From Pohlia nutans (taxonomy: Eukaryota; Streptophyta; Bryopsida; Bryales; Mniaceae): 64,000 nt of DNA. How positions within the stretch are numbered: position 1 is the first letter of the stretch; every line of letters starts with the position of its first letter. Positions 1 to 11,926 of the stretch are shown here, piece by piece. The translations under genes and the position numbers were made by a program. The DNA lies in contig CM040103.1 in assembly GCA_022496805.1 (NCBI GenBank), positions 7,706,001-7,770,000 of the forward strand, written 5' to 3'. The notes below the pieces were generated by a model, which made no database searches, was not told where the DNA came from, and saw nothing but the letters and a program-made list of their open reading frames with translations.

Positions 1-418
1 GTAGGCAACCTATTTCCGATCACATTAAGCAATTCAGCATACTTCCGGTGGAGTAACAAATAGGAAAATAATTTTGCAGTGTAGGGAAATAGATTTGAAG
101 AAGGTAACATATTTTTGAACAAATTTTGGGGCAATATCAAATTTACTACGAATTTTCAAAGTGAAGATTCTCTCCAACCCGTTCTCGCAATATAGACTGA
201 CCTATTTCCAAGAATTGTAAAACTAGATTTCGAGAACACATGATATCATACTAACTTGGTCACAAGTTTCCATTCTAGGCGCCAATCCTTCCATATTAAG
301 AAAAAACATGTTTCTGTCAGCGTTTGTGGATGAATTCAAAAATAATGCAAGTCTATGCACGGAAATATGTCACCCTATACTGCGCAAATGGGGGCCTGAT
401 CGGAAATAGGTTGCCTAC
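1..418. mobile_element. TIR element (MITE), 418 bp, unclassified
   Basis: Bases 1-22 and 397-418 are perfect inverted repeats, beginning GTAGGCAACC. The interior has no coding potential. The left target duplication lies outside the window, so the superfamily cannot be assigned. The right flank reads GTTACCTGGG. Confidence 0.75.
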
Positions 419-873
419 GTTACCTGGGCTAACGGCTAAACCAGGGGGCTAACGGGGCACACTTTAGCCCCTCCCGCAACAATAGCCCCCGGGCCTAATG
501 TCTCAAAAACTTCCTATTGTAAAGTTCTTATTTTTTGAAAATTAATAAATATTTATGCCCACCACTCGAGGACTCATTAGAGCCTTGTGAGTGTGCTCTA
601 GGAGGTTGGCCACAAAAGTAGGCTGAAATTTCTCTCTTAATGACTTCTTGCCTCTAGTGTTAAGAGGCCCTAAGGTTCAATATGTGAATTCAAATCCATA
701 AAGAGGCCCTAAGATTTTTCTTCACAAATATTTAAATTCACTATCAAAAAATTAATCAAAATTTAAAAGAAAAAATATTTTGGCACTTATTTTTAGAGAT
801 TTTTTATGTATCCGACCTTGTCTTTTTATAGTTGACAATTCCACCTTTGCTCAAGAATAGTGAAATTAGAGTA
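419..873. other. Intergenic, with a degenerate relative of the 23.8 kb hairpin repeat
   Basis: No gene seen. Around 604-670 there is a diverged half-copy of the hairpin repeat found at 23777-23880: GAAATTTCTCTC, then TTGCCTCTAGTG, then AAGAGGCCC. The rest is AT-rich sequence of no recognisable type. Confidence 0.5.
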
Positions 874-877
874 TTAA

Positions 878-1100
878 CCCCTGAAAGACAAAGAAGTTCA
901 AATTGGGCCTTGTATTTTATAACAATTTTGAGTAGGTTGACTAGGTTCTATTTGGACTTTATTTTGTTCAATTTTTTTGGTTTCCTTACCATCATATGTG
1001 TTATTTTTCACTAATTCCAGTGATACAAAATTTAGTCTCATCTAAATTATACATTTCACAATATGATTAATTAATTGAATTTATCATTTTAAAACCACAT
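878..1100 (+). mobile_element. TTAA MITE family A, copy 1 (3'-truncated)
   Basis: TTAA at 874-877 is followed by CCCCTGAAAGACAAAGAAG, the left end of family A. The body matches the family up to the TCATTTTAAAACCA segment near 1085-1100. The usual right end, ATGAATCCTTGGTCCTTTAGGGG plus TTAA in other copies, is missing. Confidence 0.6.
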
Positions 1101-2148
1101 ATTTTAGCGTTTAGACATATTTTAGCATTTAGGCATTTCTAAGCGTGTAGTAAAGGTTAAAATTTGCAAAAAATTTAAGAATCATTCGCAATATTCATCA
1201 TTCAACTTTCATTATGTTCAACAGTATTTTTTTTTTTAAAACAATACTTTTAAAAATTCATCTTTCTTAATATAAAGCCTTTAAAAGATAAAAACATAAT
1301 GTGCCATTAGATTATATTTACAACAATCACACCATTTGTCAAAAAAAATTATTACAAAATATCTTCAATGAGTTTCAATATGTTTGAAAAACAGAGGTTT
1401 TGACAAAAATGCAGAATGTGTTCTTTTGGTCCCCGAAATGGCACACCTTACCATGCAACTACCAAATATTTGATTTCATTTTTCATTCAGAGATCACTTA
1501 CACACACAATTCAAATCGCCCCAATTGCTCACTAATAATATCACGGTGATACAAAGACAAGGATCGAACAGAAGTGCATGCTGCAAGGAAGTCCATGATC
1601 AAGTTCATGTAAGGTAGAAGCATCAGGACCTGTTAGAAACCAATTCTAGTCACCTAAGCAAGCACATGTTTCAACTTTGTGAGTTTCCAATCAATTTATC
1701 ACAACCATTAGCTGTAGCGGTTTGGTGATCTACTATAAATGCGAAGATAGCAAACTTATTGGACTAAAAACGAAACACGAGTATTGGCTCCCCTACTTAC
1801 ATCAATAGTGGTCTCTGGTTACATTTGAAAATTCAGAACAAATCATACATTATGAGAAAATTAATAAAAACAAATTGGGCTTGATCTTATTAAACCCAAA
1901 GTTTTACGTGTTGCCATTTTTTATCATTTAGAACCATCGCTCTAAATAAGTCGAAATCCTTAAACTAATAGGTATTGGTACCTCTACCTTACGTGATTAT
2001 CCCTAAAAACTTGCAATGAAATCAGATCACTGATCAAATCAATTAGCCGAGAATGATCAAAACACTAGAGCACGAGGATCCATCGAGAGTACGTGGTCTC
2101 GATCGAGTCCATGCATGCATGAATTGAAGCTAGCATGGACTGTAAGTA
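1101..2148. other. AT-rich intergenic DNA
   Basis: No ORF of interest and no repeat recognised. It would hold the 3' flank of the minus-strand ORF at 2149-2754 if that is a real gene. Confidence 0.4.
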
Positions 2149-2754
2149 CTAATCGATCTTCACTGCAGAAGTACGCGGAATGTTACCAGCTCGTCCAACG
2201 GGCCTCTTACGCAGACCGCAAACGGAAAAGGACTGGAACCAAGCTCCGATTCTGCTGGCCCATGTTTGCAACGTCAACACCGGGTTGCACATCATCGGAA
2301 AGCAGCCGCGACGTCGACGAAACGCGGATTTGTTGCGAACTGCCTGCTGGCTGATTGTCGAGGCCGTGAGGTTGTTGTTGTTGTTCTGGTGACGATCGAG
2401 CTCGTTCTTGAGATTCGCGAGGCGCGATTGCAGAAGCTTGTTGCCGCTCTCGATCTGAATCACCTGGTCCATCTGATCCCGGAGCTCAGAAAGCATGATG
2501 TTGGTATCGATCTCGTCGAGAACGCTGTGCAGCTGGTTGTTGTGGAAATGGGTCTCGGTCTCCATCTCCGCAAGGTGATGAAGAAACTCTCGATCTGCTG
2601 CCGTGAACCGATCCCCGTGCTCACGGAGAAGCAGATCAAACCTGCGGCGCCCGGGCAAATTAAACACAGAACCCGACATTAATTTTAGGTCTTTTTCCTC
2701 GGGACTGGCCGTGCATGGGTACTCATGCAGATTCAAGGGACTGATCGAAAGCAA
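2149..2754 (-). CDS. Hypothetical coiled-coil protein, 201 aa
   Basis: I do not recognise this protein. It stands out because the stretch is much GC-richer than its surroundings and is open for 201 codons. About residues 38-125 are charged, with leucine and isoleucine at heptad-like spacing (for example IMLSELRDQMDQVIQIES and KLLQSRLANLKNELDRH), so a coiled coil is likely. A run of five Asn follows, then an Arg-rich patch (FRRRRGC) and a Cys/Trp-containing tail. Translation could begin at residue 1 or at Met26 (MSGSVFN). A foldback element lies directly upstream (2762-2940), so the promoter may be disrupted. It could be a small single-exon gene, one exon of a larger gene, or a captured fragment. 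Confidence 0.4.
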   Translation of the reverse strand: MLSISPLNLHEYPCTASPEEKDLKLMSGSVFNLPGRRRFDLLLREHGDRFTAADREFLHHLAEMETETHFHNNQLHSVLDEIDTNIMLSELRDQMDQVIQIESGNKLLQSRLANLKNELDRHQNNNNNLTASTISQQAVRNKSAFRRRRGCFPMMCNPVLTLQTWASRIGAWFQSFSVCGLRKRPVGRAGNIPRTSAVKID

Positions 2755-2761
2755 AAATACA

Positions 2762-2940
2762 CACAGGGAGAGATATTAAAGGCATTCCCACATGGGATCT
2801 CATATGGGAAGTGGGACAGAATTCTCTCAATTGTAACTTTCTCGGGATGATTGCAGTGTATTTTTATCTGGGAAAGTTACAATTGTGGGAAAGTTGTCCA
2901 CGTTTCCCAGATGGGAATCTTGTTTTTATCTCCCTGTGAC
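2762..2940. mobile_element. Foldback MITE, about 180 bp
   Basis: The ends are inverted (CACAGGGAGAGAT on the left, ATCTCCCTGTG on the right). An inner pair is perfect over 14 bp: CAATTGTAACTTTC at 2828-2841 and its complement at 2872-2885. The whole element can fold on itself. It abuts the 5' end of the minus-strand ORF ending at 2754. Confidence 0.65.
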
Positions 2941-4465
2941 AGCGCTCTACTAATGAGGAGCAATTATGCATAGCCAGAAGCACCATAGTCAGAGCTAGAA
3001 ACGGAACAGCTATGTGAGGCTTGCTCTGAATCTATGATCACAAAAAGCAGACATTGGTGTCAATGAGCTGCAAGTCACAAGGAAGACAACAATTTTCTGC
3101 TGCATAAGTTATACAATAAGAGAACAGTTATAAATACTTACAAAGAAGTTGCCATGGTAACGACCCGGCCTCGTCCCGGATGCTCCAAGCAGCACTGACA
3201 GGAGAAATGTGGACATGCAAGTAGTGAAATGAGCGATGCCCCGGTTTCTTCCGACTTTTATACGGGACAACCTACTTTCGAGGCCAGCCTCCTTCTACGA
3301 CACACTCACCAGGTTCTCATGAGTCCTCGAGTGGAGGGCTCAGTCGGCACTGCTGGAATATTCGAAAATCATTTTAGATTCTTGTTTCACTATCCAAAAT
3401 TTAGAGCAAATTAATTTTCAAAAGATTTGAAAGTAGGCTCTAATAAGTCCTGGAGTGGAGGGCACAGTCGGCACTGTACTTTTTTCAAAAAATAAGGTCC
3501 GGTAACTTCGGTATATGGAACATTCAAGATTCTTTTAAAGATTCTTGTTGAATCACTATCCAAAATTTTGAGCATTGAACAAATTTTCAAAAAAATTGGC
3601 ACTTATTTGAGTTTTCTGTGAACTAGTGGCCGTTTTGACCCTTGGTTCAACTGAGATTTAGTGAAATGAAAATTCACTAGAGAATTTTCCGGGGGAAATG
3701 AAATCCGGTGAGTGCAATGGTTCAATCAGAGGTTGTCGGGCAATTCCTAATGCCATGGTCGGCTTTGCAGAAGGTTTTGGGTGAGGTTCACCTACATTTT
3801 GCTGTAGTAACTGCCTTGACCATCTTGATCGATCGAAGCGTGTTTGAGATCTTTGAGTCAAAAGTTTTTTAGCATCGTTTTTCGTACTTTCAAAGTTTGC
3901 ATCTACAATCTTTTTTAGTTCCCGACACAAGTTCTTTTTTGGGAAACAAAGTTGTTGAAAGGTCTACTCAAAGCAAGGTCTACTCACCCACTTTCAAGTG
4001 ATTTTACAAATAACTCTATTTTCATAAATGTTTCATCACTTTTATGCAAACCTTGCTATCTACGGTTGTTGGTTCCACCTTTTGTAATGAATAGTGAAAT
4101 CAGAATGAGTGACAATCTACTATTTGAGGCAATACAAAGGTAATGTAGATTATATTATATTATATTATATTATATTTGTTTAAGATAATAATTGTGAAAT
4201 TTCATATAAGTGTGCCTCGTGCAATTTCAAATAATTTTGAAATTAATTAATTGTATTTGAATTTTGGTATGATTGGCTAAAACCAAACAAGGTTAATAGA
4301 ATGATTGGATACCCATTTGAATTTGTTTCATTTAGACTATTCATTCTATTAAATTCTTACGTAGTGTTGTTTAAATTGGCGGTTTTAAAAATTATAAACT
4401 CTAAGTATTGACAACTTTTATCTATATGATGAACATTTATACCTTTAAGTGATAATAATGTATTT

Positions 4466-4523
<58 letters not shown>

Positions 4524-5741
4524 AATTTATTTTTAATGAATATTGTTTTAATATTCGTGCAAAAATTAAAAGGGATTGTTTTAATATTTGTGCAAAAATC
4601 TAATTTTTAATAGGAATTATATTTAAATAAAATAAATAAAATTTTAAAATTTTATTATTAAAATTGTTTTTAAAAAATTGTAAACATTTTAATACAATAG
4701 ATATAGTTATCAATCCTTTTTTTTACTATTAAAATTTTAATATCCAGTTTGATGTGGTCAAACTATTGACTACTCTATGTCAAATTTAGGTTTTTTTAAA
4801 AGTATTTTTTAATTCATTTGTTGGAATAGTAGCTCAATCTCCTAGAGAGCTCAATTTTCTTGTAATGCAAACTTCAAAAAATTCATATAAAACACATATT
4901 ATAATACATTAGTTTGTAGCAAAAACCCTTGGGAACTTCATAGTTCATCAAACAAGCTCAAATAATAGATTTTTTTAATCTTCAACCATAGGGTGTTGAA
5001 TGTTTTTGAATTAGGGTGAACACTTTGGTACTACATATGAAAGTGTAGTGATCAATTTTAATGTTTAGTGTCTTGCAATATACATCCCAAATTTGATCAT
5101 GTAGCATTTTTAGAATTGTGGGAAAAAGTACAATATTTTTAAATCTCATTTAAATAGGTCAAGAAAATGTAAAATATTATTACATAGTTTTTACACATCA
5201 GAATGCAAATGTTACTACATATTTGTAGTCACCCTACCTTGTATTAACCTACTAGGATACTATGTGAATCAACCTCTTGTATTTGGTGAACAATAAAGTA
5301 GGATGTCAAGGCCATCCTACACCATTTTTGGAGGCAATACATACCATTGACTCTAACAAGTTATTTTTGAGTTTTCTAGAAATAAAAAGGGTTAGTTCTC
5401 ATAGTATTCGTAAATGGGTATAAAATATGTTAAACAACTTTGTTCAAATATTTTTCAAATATTTTTAAGTATTTTTAGAATATTCATTAATATTACCAAA
5501 AAAAATTAAATGCTTTTAGTATATTCTCAAAATATCCTTCAATGTCATTTTTGAAACTTAAATAAATAATTTAAAAGGCCAAATTTCCTCGAGCAAATTT
5601 CACTTCAATATGATGTTTAACTATGTAGCTTTGTAGTCGTTTCTAAAGAGGTTTCAAAAACATAAGTAAATTATATTTGAAAAAAAAAATTGCTAGAATT
5701 ATGAGATGACCAGGTCCTACGAGTAGCTAGAAACATTTGTA
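2941..5741. other. Intergenic DNA with a degenerate direct repeat
   Basis: No gene seen. At about 3320-3440 and 3440-3600 a segment is repeated directly: GTCCT(C/G)GAGTGGAGGG, then CAGTCGGCACTG, then CACTATCCAAAATTT. From 3620 onward it is plain AT-rich sequence apart from the (TA)n run listed separately. Confidence 0.5.
4470..4519. repeat. (TA)n microsatellite
   Basis: An uninterrupted run of about 25 TA dinucleotides. Confidence 0.95.
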
Positions 5742-5882
5742 TCACGAGTGTAAAGGGCTCCCTCTTTCACCAAAAATGACTACCAAAAAGTGTTCAATTT
5801 CATCAAAATTTTAAATCTTTAGTGAAATTGAATATTTTTGGAAGTCATTTTTGGTGAAATAGAAAGCCCTTTGCACGAGTGT
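5742..5882. mobile_element. Hairpin MITE, about 140 bp
   Basis: The left arm (CACGAGTGTAAAGGGCT, then TTTCACCAAAAATGACT) and the right arm (AGTCATTTTTGGTGAAA, then AGCCCTTTGCACGAGTG) pair over about 55-60 bp with few mismatches around a short loop. There is no coding content. The CACGAGTGTA motif stands outside both arms in the same orientation. Confidence 0.65.
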
Positions 5883-6222
5883 ATACATATAAAAGTTTTA
5901 CAAAGCCCGAGTAAAGGAAAAATACATATTGAATGAGAAAACATAAGATGATTTTCAATACATAATAAAAAAACAAAATTGAACGTTCACTTAAGATGAA
6001 AAAAACACCATGCATTATTTTTTACTTTTTACTTTTATTTTACATATTATTTTCTATTTTCTATTCCTATTTCTATTTTTAAATTAAATAGTTTTTAAAG
6101 TATCTTCATGTTATGGGTCTAGAACTACAGACACATGATACAGCCAAGATAATGGAAATTATTTTAATTTTTAATTGAGATATAAATATACATAGTTGAT
6201 AGTTGTAATTTTTAACTCTTAA

Positions 6223-6786
6223 CCCCTAAATGCCTGCAGTTCTCTTCAAATTGGCAGTTTTGCAAAGGTTTTGCAATTAAGAGAGATATTTTGAAATTGA
6301 TGTATCAATAAAAGTTGTACATTATGAACTTCAAAGTCTATTCATACAGTGAAATCTATGATTGCACTCACCAATATTTTTGTATAAAATTTGAAACTTA
6401 AAATTCAAAATTCTTCTGAAATTCAATTACAAATAAGATATTGAAAATCTGTGGATGAAATTTGTTGTGATTGGTTGAAATTTAAAGCTCTAAGTGTAGT
6501 GCTTTTAGGAGAGTTTTTGGTTGCTTAATTCTATTAGTTGCTTTTTTCAAGAGCACTTTTGATTCATTTGGAACTAAGATCTTAGAAATTTTTGGTGAAT
6601 CACTACAACATGAAATGAGGCTTGAAATTTTCAAAAATCATCCCTTTCAAATCAATTCTCACATGCGTAAAGCTAACTTCCCAGAAAATCTATAGTAAAA
6701 GATCTACACTGCAAAAAAACATAGACGAGAAAACTTGAATTAAATGTATACATTGTTTAAAAAATGGACACGTGAGCAAATAAGGG
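6223..6786 (-). mobile_element. TTAA MITE family B, copy 1 (reverse)
   Basis: TTAA flanks both sides (6219-6222 and 6787-6790). The ends are CCCCTAAATGCC on the left and AAATAAGGG on the right. The body is the reverse complement of copy 2 at 7084-7601. No ORF. Confidence 0.75.
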
Positions 6787-7083
6787 TTAAAGAACCAACT
6801 AAGCCCTATTGGCTCTTTTTCTCAGTTTTCAAACCAGTTCAACCATGAATTGCTAATAACGGATAAATGTGTCCATAAATCTTCTTTCTCATGCATTATC
6901 CATGACAAGAATAGCATGTGCCTACATTATAGATTTTTAACAAAATGTGCACTTGTTGGGAATTGTACACTAGTCTTGTTGTTATCTATCTCCATGTGAC
7001 ATGAAATAAAAGATTTGTCAAATTTACACAACTAGTTCCACAGAGTAATATAGTAGGAAATAAAGAAGATTTAAAATTCTTAA

Positions 7084-7601
7084 CCCCCAAACATCCAATT
7101 GTTTAGATTTTGGACGATGAACATATTTGAATTCCTTTTTTTCATCCATTGTGCACTTTTTGCAGTGAATTTTTTATGAGAAGTTAGCTTCATACATGTG
7201 TAATCCAATTAGAATGGGAACGTTTTGTGAAATTTTATGCCTCATTTCAGTGTAAAAGTGCTCTTGAAAAAGTCAATTCATAAAATCAAGCAACAAAAAA
7301 AATCTCCAAAAATCACTACACTTAGAGTATCACATTTCAACCCATCCCAACAAATTTCAATATTAGATTGTCAATATCTAATTTGTAATCAAATTACAAA
7401 AGAATTTTGAGTTTTGAGTTTCAAATTCTATACAAATATATTGGTGATAGCAATCGTAGATTTAAATGTATAGATATAATCTAAAATTCATAATGTACAA
7501 CTTTTAGTCATACATCAAGTTCCAAATATCCCTCTTAGTTGTATTTTATAATGCATCTTTGCAAAACTGCCAAATCTGGGAAAGATGAGGACGTTTAGGG
7601 G
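7084..7601 (+). mobile_element. TTAA MITE family B, copy 2
   Basis: TTAA at 7080-7083; the right TTAA has decayed to TCAA at 7602-7605. Ends are CCCCCAAACATCC and GAGGACGTTTAGGGG. A subterminal TCCAA...TTGGA stem lies at 7094-7114. Copies 1 and 2 are head to head, about 300 bp apart, and could pair as a 0.5 kb inverted repeat. Confidence 0.8.
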
Positions 7602-7605
7602 TCAA

Positions 7606-8830
7606 ATGAGAACTTTGATTATTTTCTTTTTGTAATCAATTAAGAACAGGGTTGCACTAATGTTTGAAGTAAAAAAATGTTGTAATAGAACTCAAATAAT
7701 ATTCAAATTTTGTATAAATAGAAAAGTGGTAAAAACATATACAATAAATTTATTGAATTGATAACAAAATTTTCCAAGTTTTCTATTTAAAATACTTATT
7801 TTTTATTAATTTTTTTAAGAATTCAAAAGTCACTTCCAAAAAATATGAAAGAATTTTTAAACTTGAGTATAAAAAAAATTGTTGCTGATTTTGAATTGTA
7901 GACTATAGCCATACATTACATGTTTAGTTTCTGTATCTAATATTTTTATATAAGATTCAAGAACTTAATTACACACAAAGTAATGTCAGATTTTAATGCA
8001 ATTAGATGAAATGGAATTCAAATGTGACATTCTCAATATGACGATTTTTTTGAAAATTTTACAGTTCTTCAATCTGAGAACTCATTTTTACAAGGAGATT
8101 GTTGAATTAAATTCTTTGAAAGTTTTGATGAGAAACAAGTAGAGCTTAACTTCCTCATACATCATGCATTTATGGGAAAGTGGGAGCATAAGGGTTTAAT
8201 CCTTTGCATACTCTTACCAGTCATTTTGGGTTTTCTCATTTTTGGGGTCTAGTGCTCTTTTTAAAATTTTAATTCTATATTTGGAATCTACTACTCCATA
8301 TTAGTTTAGAGTGACCCAGTGTTCAAAAAAACGGAGCAAGTTTTTGTTTTAGTTCTTAACCTTTGATACCAATATGCATATAGGTTTGCTATGGCTAGAC
8401 CTTTGGAGCCTACACATTTATAAAATAATCACTTTCTTGAGTTTATTTTCAATAACTTCACATTTGTTTGGACTTTGTAGTGCCATGACTTTTAGACAAG
8501 AATGTCCGTTTATTCAAAAAATTGACATCTTTGGCTAGTATAATCCTTTTGATAATATTAAGTTTTGGTTTGAAATATATTAGAATAGTTTTAAAATGTC
8601 ATATATATACATACATACAAATACCTATATATAATTGGATTTATTTTCTTGAGTTTGTCGAGAAAGATTTAAGAATTTATGTGAAGAAGACACTAGTCAT
8701 GAATTAGACACTAGTAGGTCCTCCAAATACAACAATATAGAGTCCAAAGTACAAAAAATTACACATTGTTGCATGCTTCTAATTATTCATAGAAGATATT
8801 TAAATTTTTCTAAGAAATTCATTTGTATAA
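7606..8830. other. AT-rich intergenic DNA
   Basis: No gene or recognisable element. The longest open frame, near 8522-8707, has Ile/Leu/Lys-rich composition expected of random AT-rich DNA. Confidence 0.45.
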
Positions 8831-9576
8831 GGGCAATGGCACAATATGGGTATCACTTCCCGGACTCTCCGGACTTTAGAAAAATGTCCTTCCGGAAATG
8901 AAAAAAATGTTGGAAAATTATAAAAATTACATGGTGTTATAGAAGGCATGTTGGTACTTCACAATTATGTGCGACATAGGTCAAATTCAAAAATTGATTT
9001 TTTTCTTAATTTAACATATTCAGCAGCTGTCTGCATTATAGTAGTGAAAGAACTACATATATGAGGTTTTTTATTAAAACAATTAGGCATGCACCTTATT
9101 AAGTTGTATTTAAGTATATCATATGGTTTTAGGAGGAAGATGTCATGAAATCACAGTCCTTTTAAATTGTGTAAAAATATGTGATTTCTGAAAGTTCTCA
9201 TAAATAAGGAAATATAGTAATACATTAAATTAAGAGTTAAAATTAAACACGGATATGGCTCAAACATTGTTTCAACTAATTTTCATGTTTACAAACAATT
9301 TCTTTATAAGTTGGTATTCCGGATTGTTCCTTTTGCCTCAAATCCGGAAAGGAGACAGTTCCGGATTTGACAACAAAAGAATGAAAAGGAATATCAAATT
9401 GTTCAATTTTTCCTACTCAATAGTATTTTGGATGGAGCATTACAACTTTCTCATGAATTTGTCATAAAATTCATGTAAATAAAGAATGTGTAATTTCTAG
9501 CCCAAGTTGAATAGTCACAAAATGACAGTGTTTTAGGGAGACATTCCTTTTTGGAACCCATATCGTGCCATTGCCC
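8831..9576. mobile_element. Non-autonomous TIR transposon, 746 bp
   Basis: The terminal inverted repeats are 21 bp with one mismatch (8831-8851 and 9556-9576), starting GGGCAATGGCACAATATGG. ATAA flanks both ends, so the target duplication is ATAA or TAA. Several TCCGGA(C/T)T motifs occur inside near both ends and could be binding sites. GGG-ended TIRs with a TAA-like duplication suggest PIF/Harbinger, but this is a guess. No transposase. Confidence 0.75.
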
Positions 9577-10271
9577 ATAATTGCATCCTTCAAGGCTCTA
9601 TGTGCTCAATGTTACATACAATTACAATAAAATTGTTAAGTCATGCATTAAGTTATTTTATGAACTGTAAGAGAGCCCAATGGTTAAACTTCAAAATCTT
9701 ACCAAGTTTTGGCAAAATAAATAAGCAAAACCTTAAATTTTTAATTCGAAAAAAAAATAATTCAATGAATTGTATCATCACAAAGGTTTCAAAGTGTAAA
9801 TTGATATCCATATTAATTTGATGAACCAATAAAATTCTGCCCTCTTCAACTTTGATCGAAAGATAGAAGGTTTTGGTGGGTAATTCATCGTTTTAGTGAA
9901 TCATACCCTTCCAATTACATATATTCTCCTCGCAAATGTACCAGATGATCAGGTCAAAATTTTGTCACTGTATGTTCCACTCAAATCAAATAGTATTACA
10001 TTATGTCAATTTTTCAAGAATAAATCTAGAAAGTGAGGAGGCAGTGAAAACAGTGTTTTGTAGAAAAACATTATGAGCTCAAAAAGATCGACTAAAAAAG
10101 TTTGTTGACTGATTTCACTCAATTGACATAAAAAAAGTGTAGTAATTTTGGCAGAAATGAATTCAATTTGTCTACGAAGTACCACGTATCGCTTTCTTAT
10201 TGATTGTGATCCATGAAAAAATAATGTGGATGGCATGGAACTCTAGAGATGCAAGGGTTGTTAGCATGTTA
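9577..10271. other. AT-rich intergenic DNA
   Basis: Nothing recognised. The open frames here (9600-9821 and 10006-10236) show no domain and have AT-driven composition. Confidence 0.4.
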
Positions 10272-10426
10272 CAGTAGTAGAAAGAGTGGTCTTTGAGCAC
10301 TAAGAAGTTGTGTCAAATTGTGATACCAAAGGCCCATATTAGCAATAGCTTGGTGCCAATATGGGCCTTGAGTATCACACTGTAACACTATTTCTAAATG
10401 CTCAAAAGTCACCTTTTCTATTAGTG
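10272..10426. mobile_element. CACTA-type hairpin MITE, 155 bp
   Basis: Ends are CAGTAGTAGAAAGAGTGG on the left and CACCTTTTCTATTAGTG on the right, resembling the CACTAGTAGAAAAGG ends of the copies at 21.2, 36.9, 44.6 and 47.2 kb. The centre folds strongly (AAGGCCCATATT pairs with AATATGGGCCTT). Confidence 0.65.
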
Positions 10427-10432
10427 TTTTAA

Positions 10433-10660
10433 TTCATAAAGGACCAAGAAGCCCAAATTGAACTTTATGCTTTTTTTAACAATTTTGAGTAGGACCTCCG
10501 TGGATTTCTTTTTATTCAAATTTATTTGTTGTTTGAACAAGACATGCAATATTCTTCACCAATTCTAGTAATATGAAATTTCTCATTTGAAATATTCTTT
10601 TCACAATATGATGGCAATTGAATTTGTCATTTCAAAACCATGAATCCTTAGTCTTGTAGG
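10433..10660 (+). mobile_element. TTAA MITE family A, copy 2
   Basis: TTAA at 10429-10432 and 10661-10664. The left end is degenerate (TTCATAAAGGACCAAG) and the right end reads AATCCTTAGTCTTGTAGG. The body matches the family. It lies 2 bp after the CACTA-type MITE. Confidence 0.75.
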
Positions 10661-10664
10661 TTAA

Positions 10665-11186
10665 GGAAACAACATGAATGAAAAGTTTATTTCTCCAAAA
10701 CATTGTCTTAATGACATAGACAAAGGCCAACCTTTATACTACACTAAACTAAAGGAGATTAATTGACATCATTCCATCTTTGTCATGTTCTTGGCTATTG
10801 CACCAATTATCTTATTTAATCCGATTTGGACTAATAAACAAAAACTCAGCCTAATTGTGGAATTAGAAGAAAGTTTGAGTCGGAGTAATCAAGATAGCTT
10901 GTGTAATTGTGGTAATGTAGGTATAGTGTGGCCTATACTTAAAAAAAATCCAAATTGACTGTGAATTACCATGCCAAATATGAATAAAATACTCTCACAA
11001 TACAATTTTTAGTTGTTGGAAAAATAAAATATTATAATCTAAATAAAATAACATGATTTTACTATTATATTCTTATACTAATTTAAATAGTACATACCAA
11101 AATTAATCAGAGGATTTGTAAAAAAGACTTGGATTGATTGTGGGTCTCATAGTAAATAAGATAATGGTTGTATGACCTTTGTCAAC
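10665..11186. other. AT-rich intergenic DNA
   Basis: No gene or element recognised. Confidence 0.4.
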
Positions 11187-11522
11187 TTAGTGATTAGCAT
11201 ATTCAACTTGAGCGTTGACTTGTTGACAATCGGCAACTTCAACATGAGCCGATTTTGCCTCCCCATCACTACAAGCTTTAGGATGATCAATGAGGAAACG
11301 TTTGAATTGAAAAGGTTCATTTATTGCAAACCGCTCTTGCATGGCTTTGAGGAGCGTATTTACATTCAATTGCACAGGCAAATTTTGAGGCAGTTTTTGT
11401 TCTTCATCTACAAGCTGCCATTCAACCCAAGTTGAAGTGTTCTCTCCAAATTTTGTTTTAATATCGTACAACAATTCTTCTATACTCATCCATTTTGGTG
11501 AGGACTCTAGCAAAGGGATCAC
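11187..11522 (-). pseudogene. Protein-like fragment, 111 codons, unknown origin
   Basis: The frame is more complex in composition than the surrounding AT-driven frames, for example STWVEWQLVDEEQKLPQNL and LLKAMQERFAINEPFQFK. I see no motif that names a family. It may be a remnant of a gene or of a transposon protein. No flanking exons could be joined to it with confidence. Confidence 0.25.
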
Positions 11523-11926
11523 TTGAAGGGGGGTTGCATCTAAAATCCATCTTAAATAGAAGTGAAATCAAGTTTGTCTCAAATATACAAGCTTGTTTGG
11601 TGCATACAATAGTACTTATATTAGTCCAAAAAAAATGTAAACGTAAAAGTAATTTAAATAATCTAAAAGTAGAAATGAAGATACAAATAAAAATAAAATA
11701 GAAGTAAACATTTAAAAATAGAAATAAAATTAAAATTAAAGTAGAAGTAAAGATAAATTTAATTAAATAAAAGTGTTCATAATTATATAGAAATAAACAA
11801 CCTAAAGTAACATGTAAAGGAAGACAATTTTGTGTGGAACAATCTTGTTGATATGTTAATGTAAGTTTTGCTTTTTATGTAAATTAGACCGACTAGGTGG
11901 GTTTGTGTTGACCACCTATCTAAAAC
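11523..11926. other. AT-rich intergenic DNA
   Basis: A-rich tract with AAAT/AAGT-type simple sequence (about 11630-11770). No gene seen. Confidence 0.4.
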
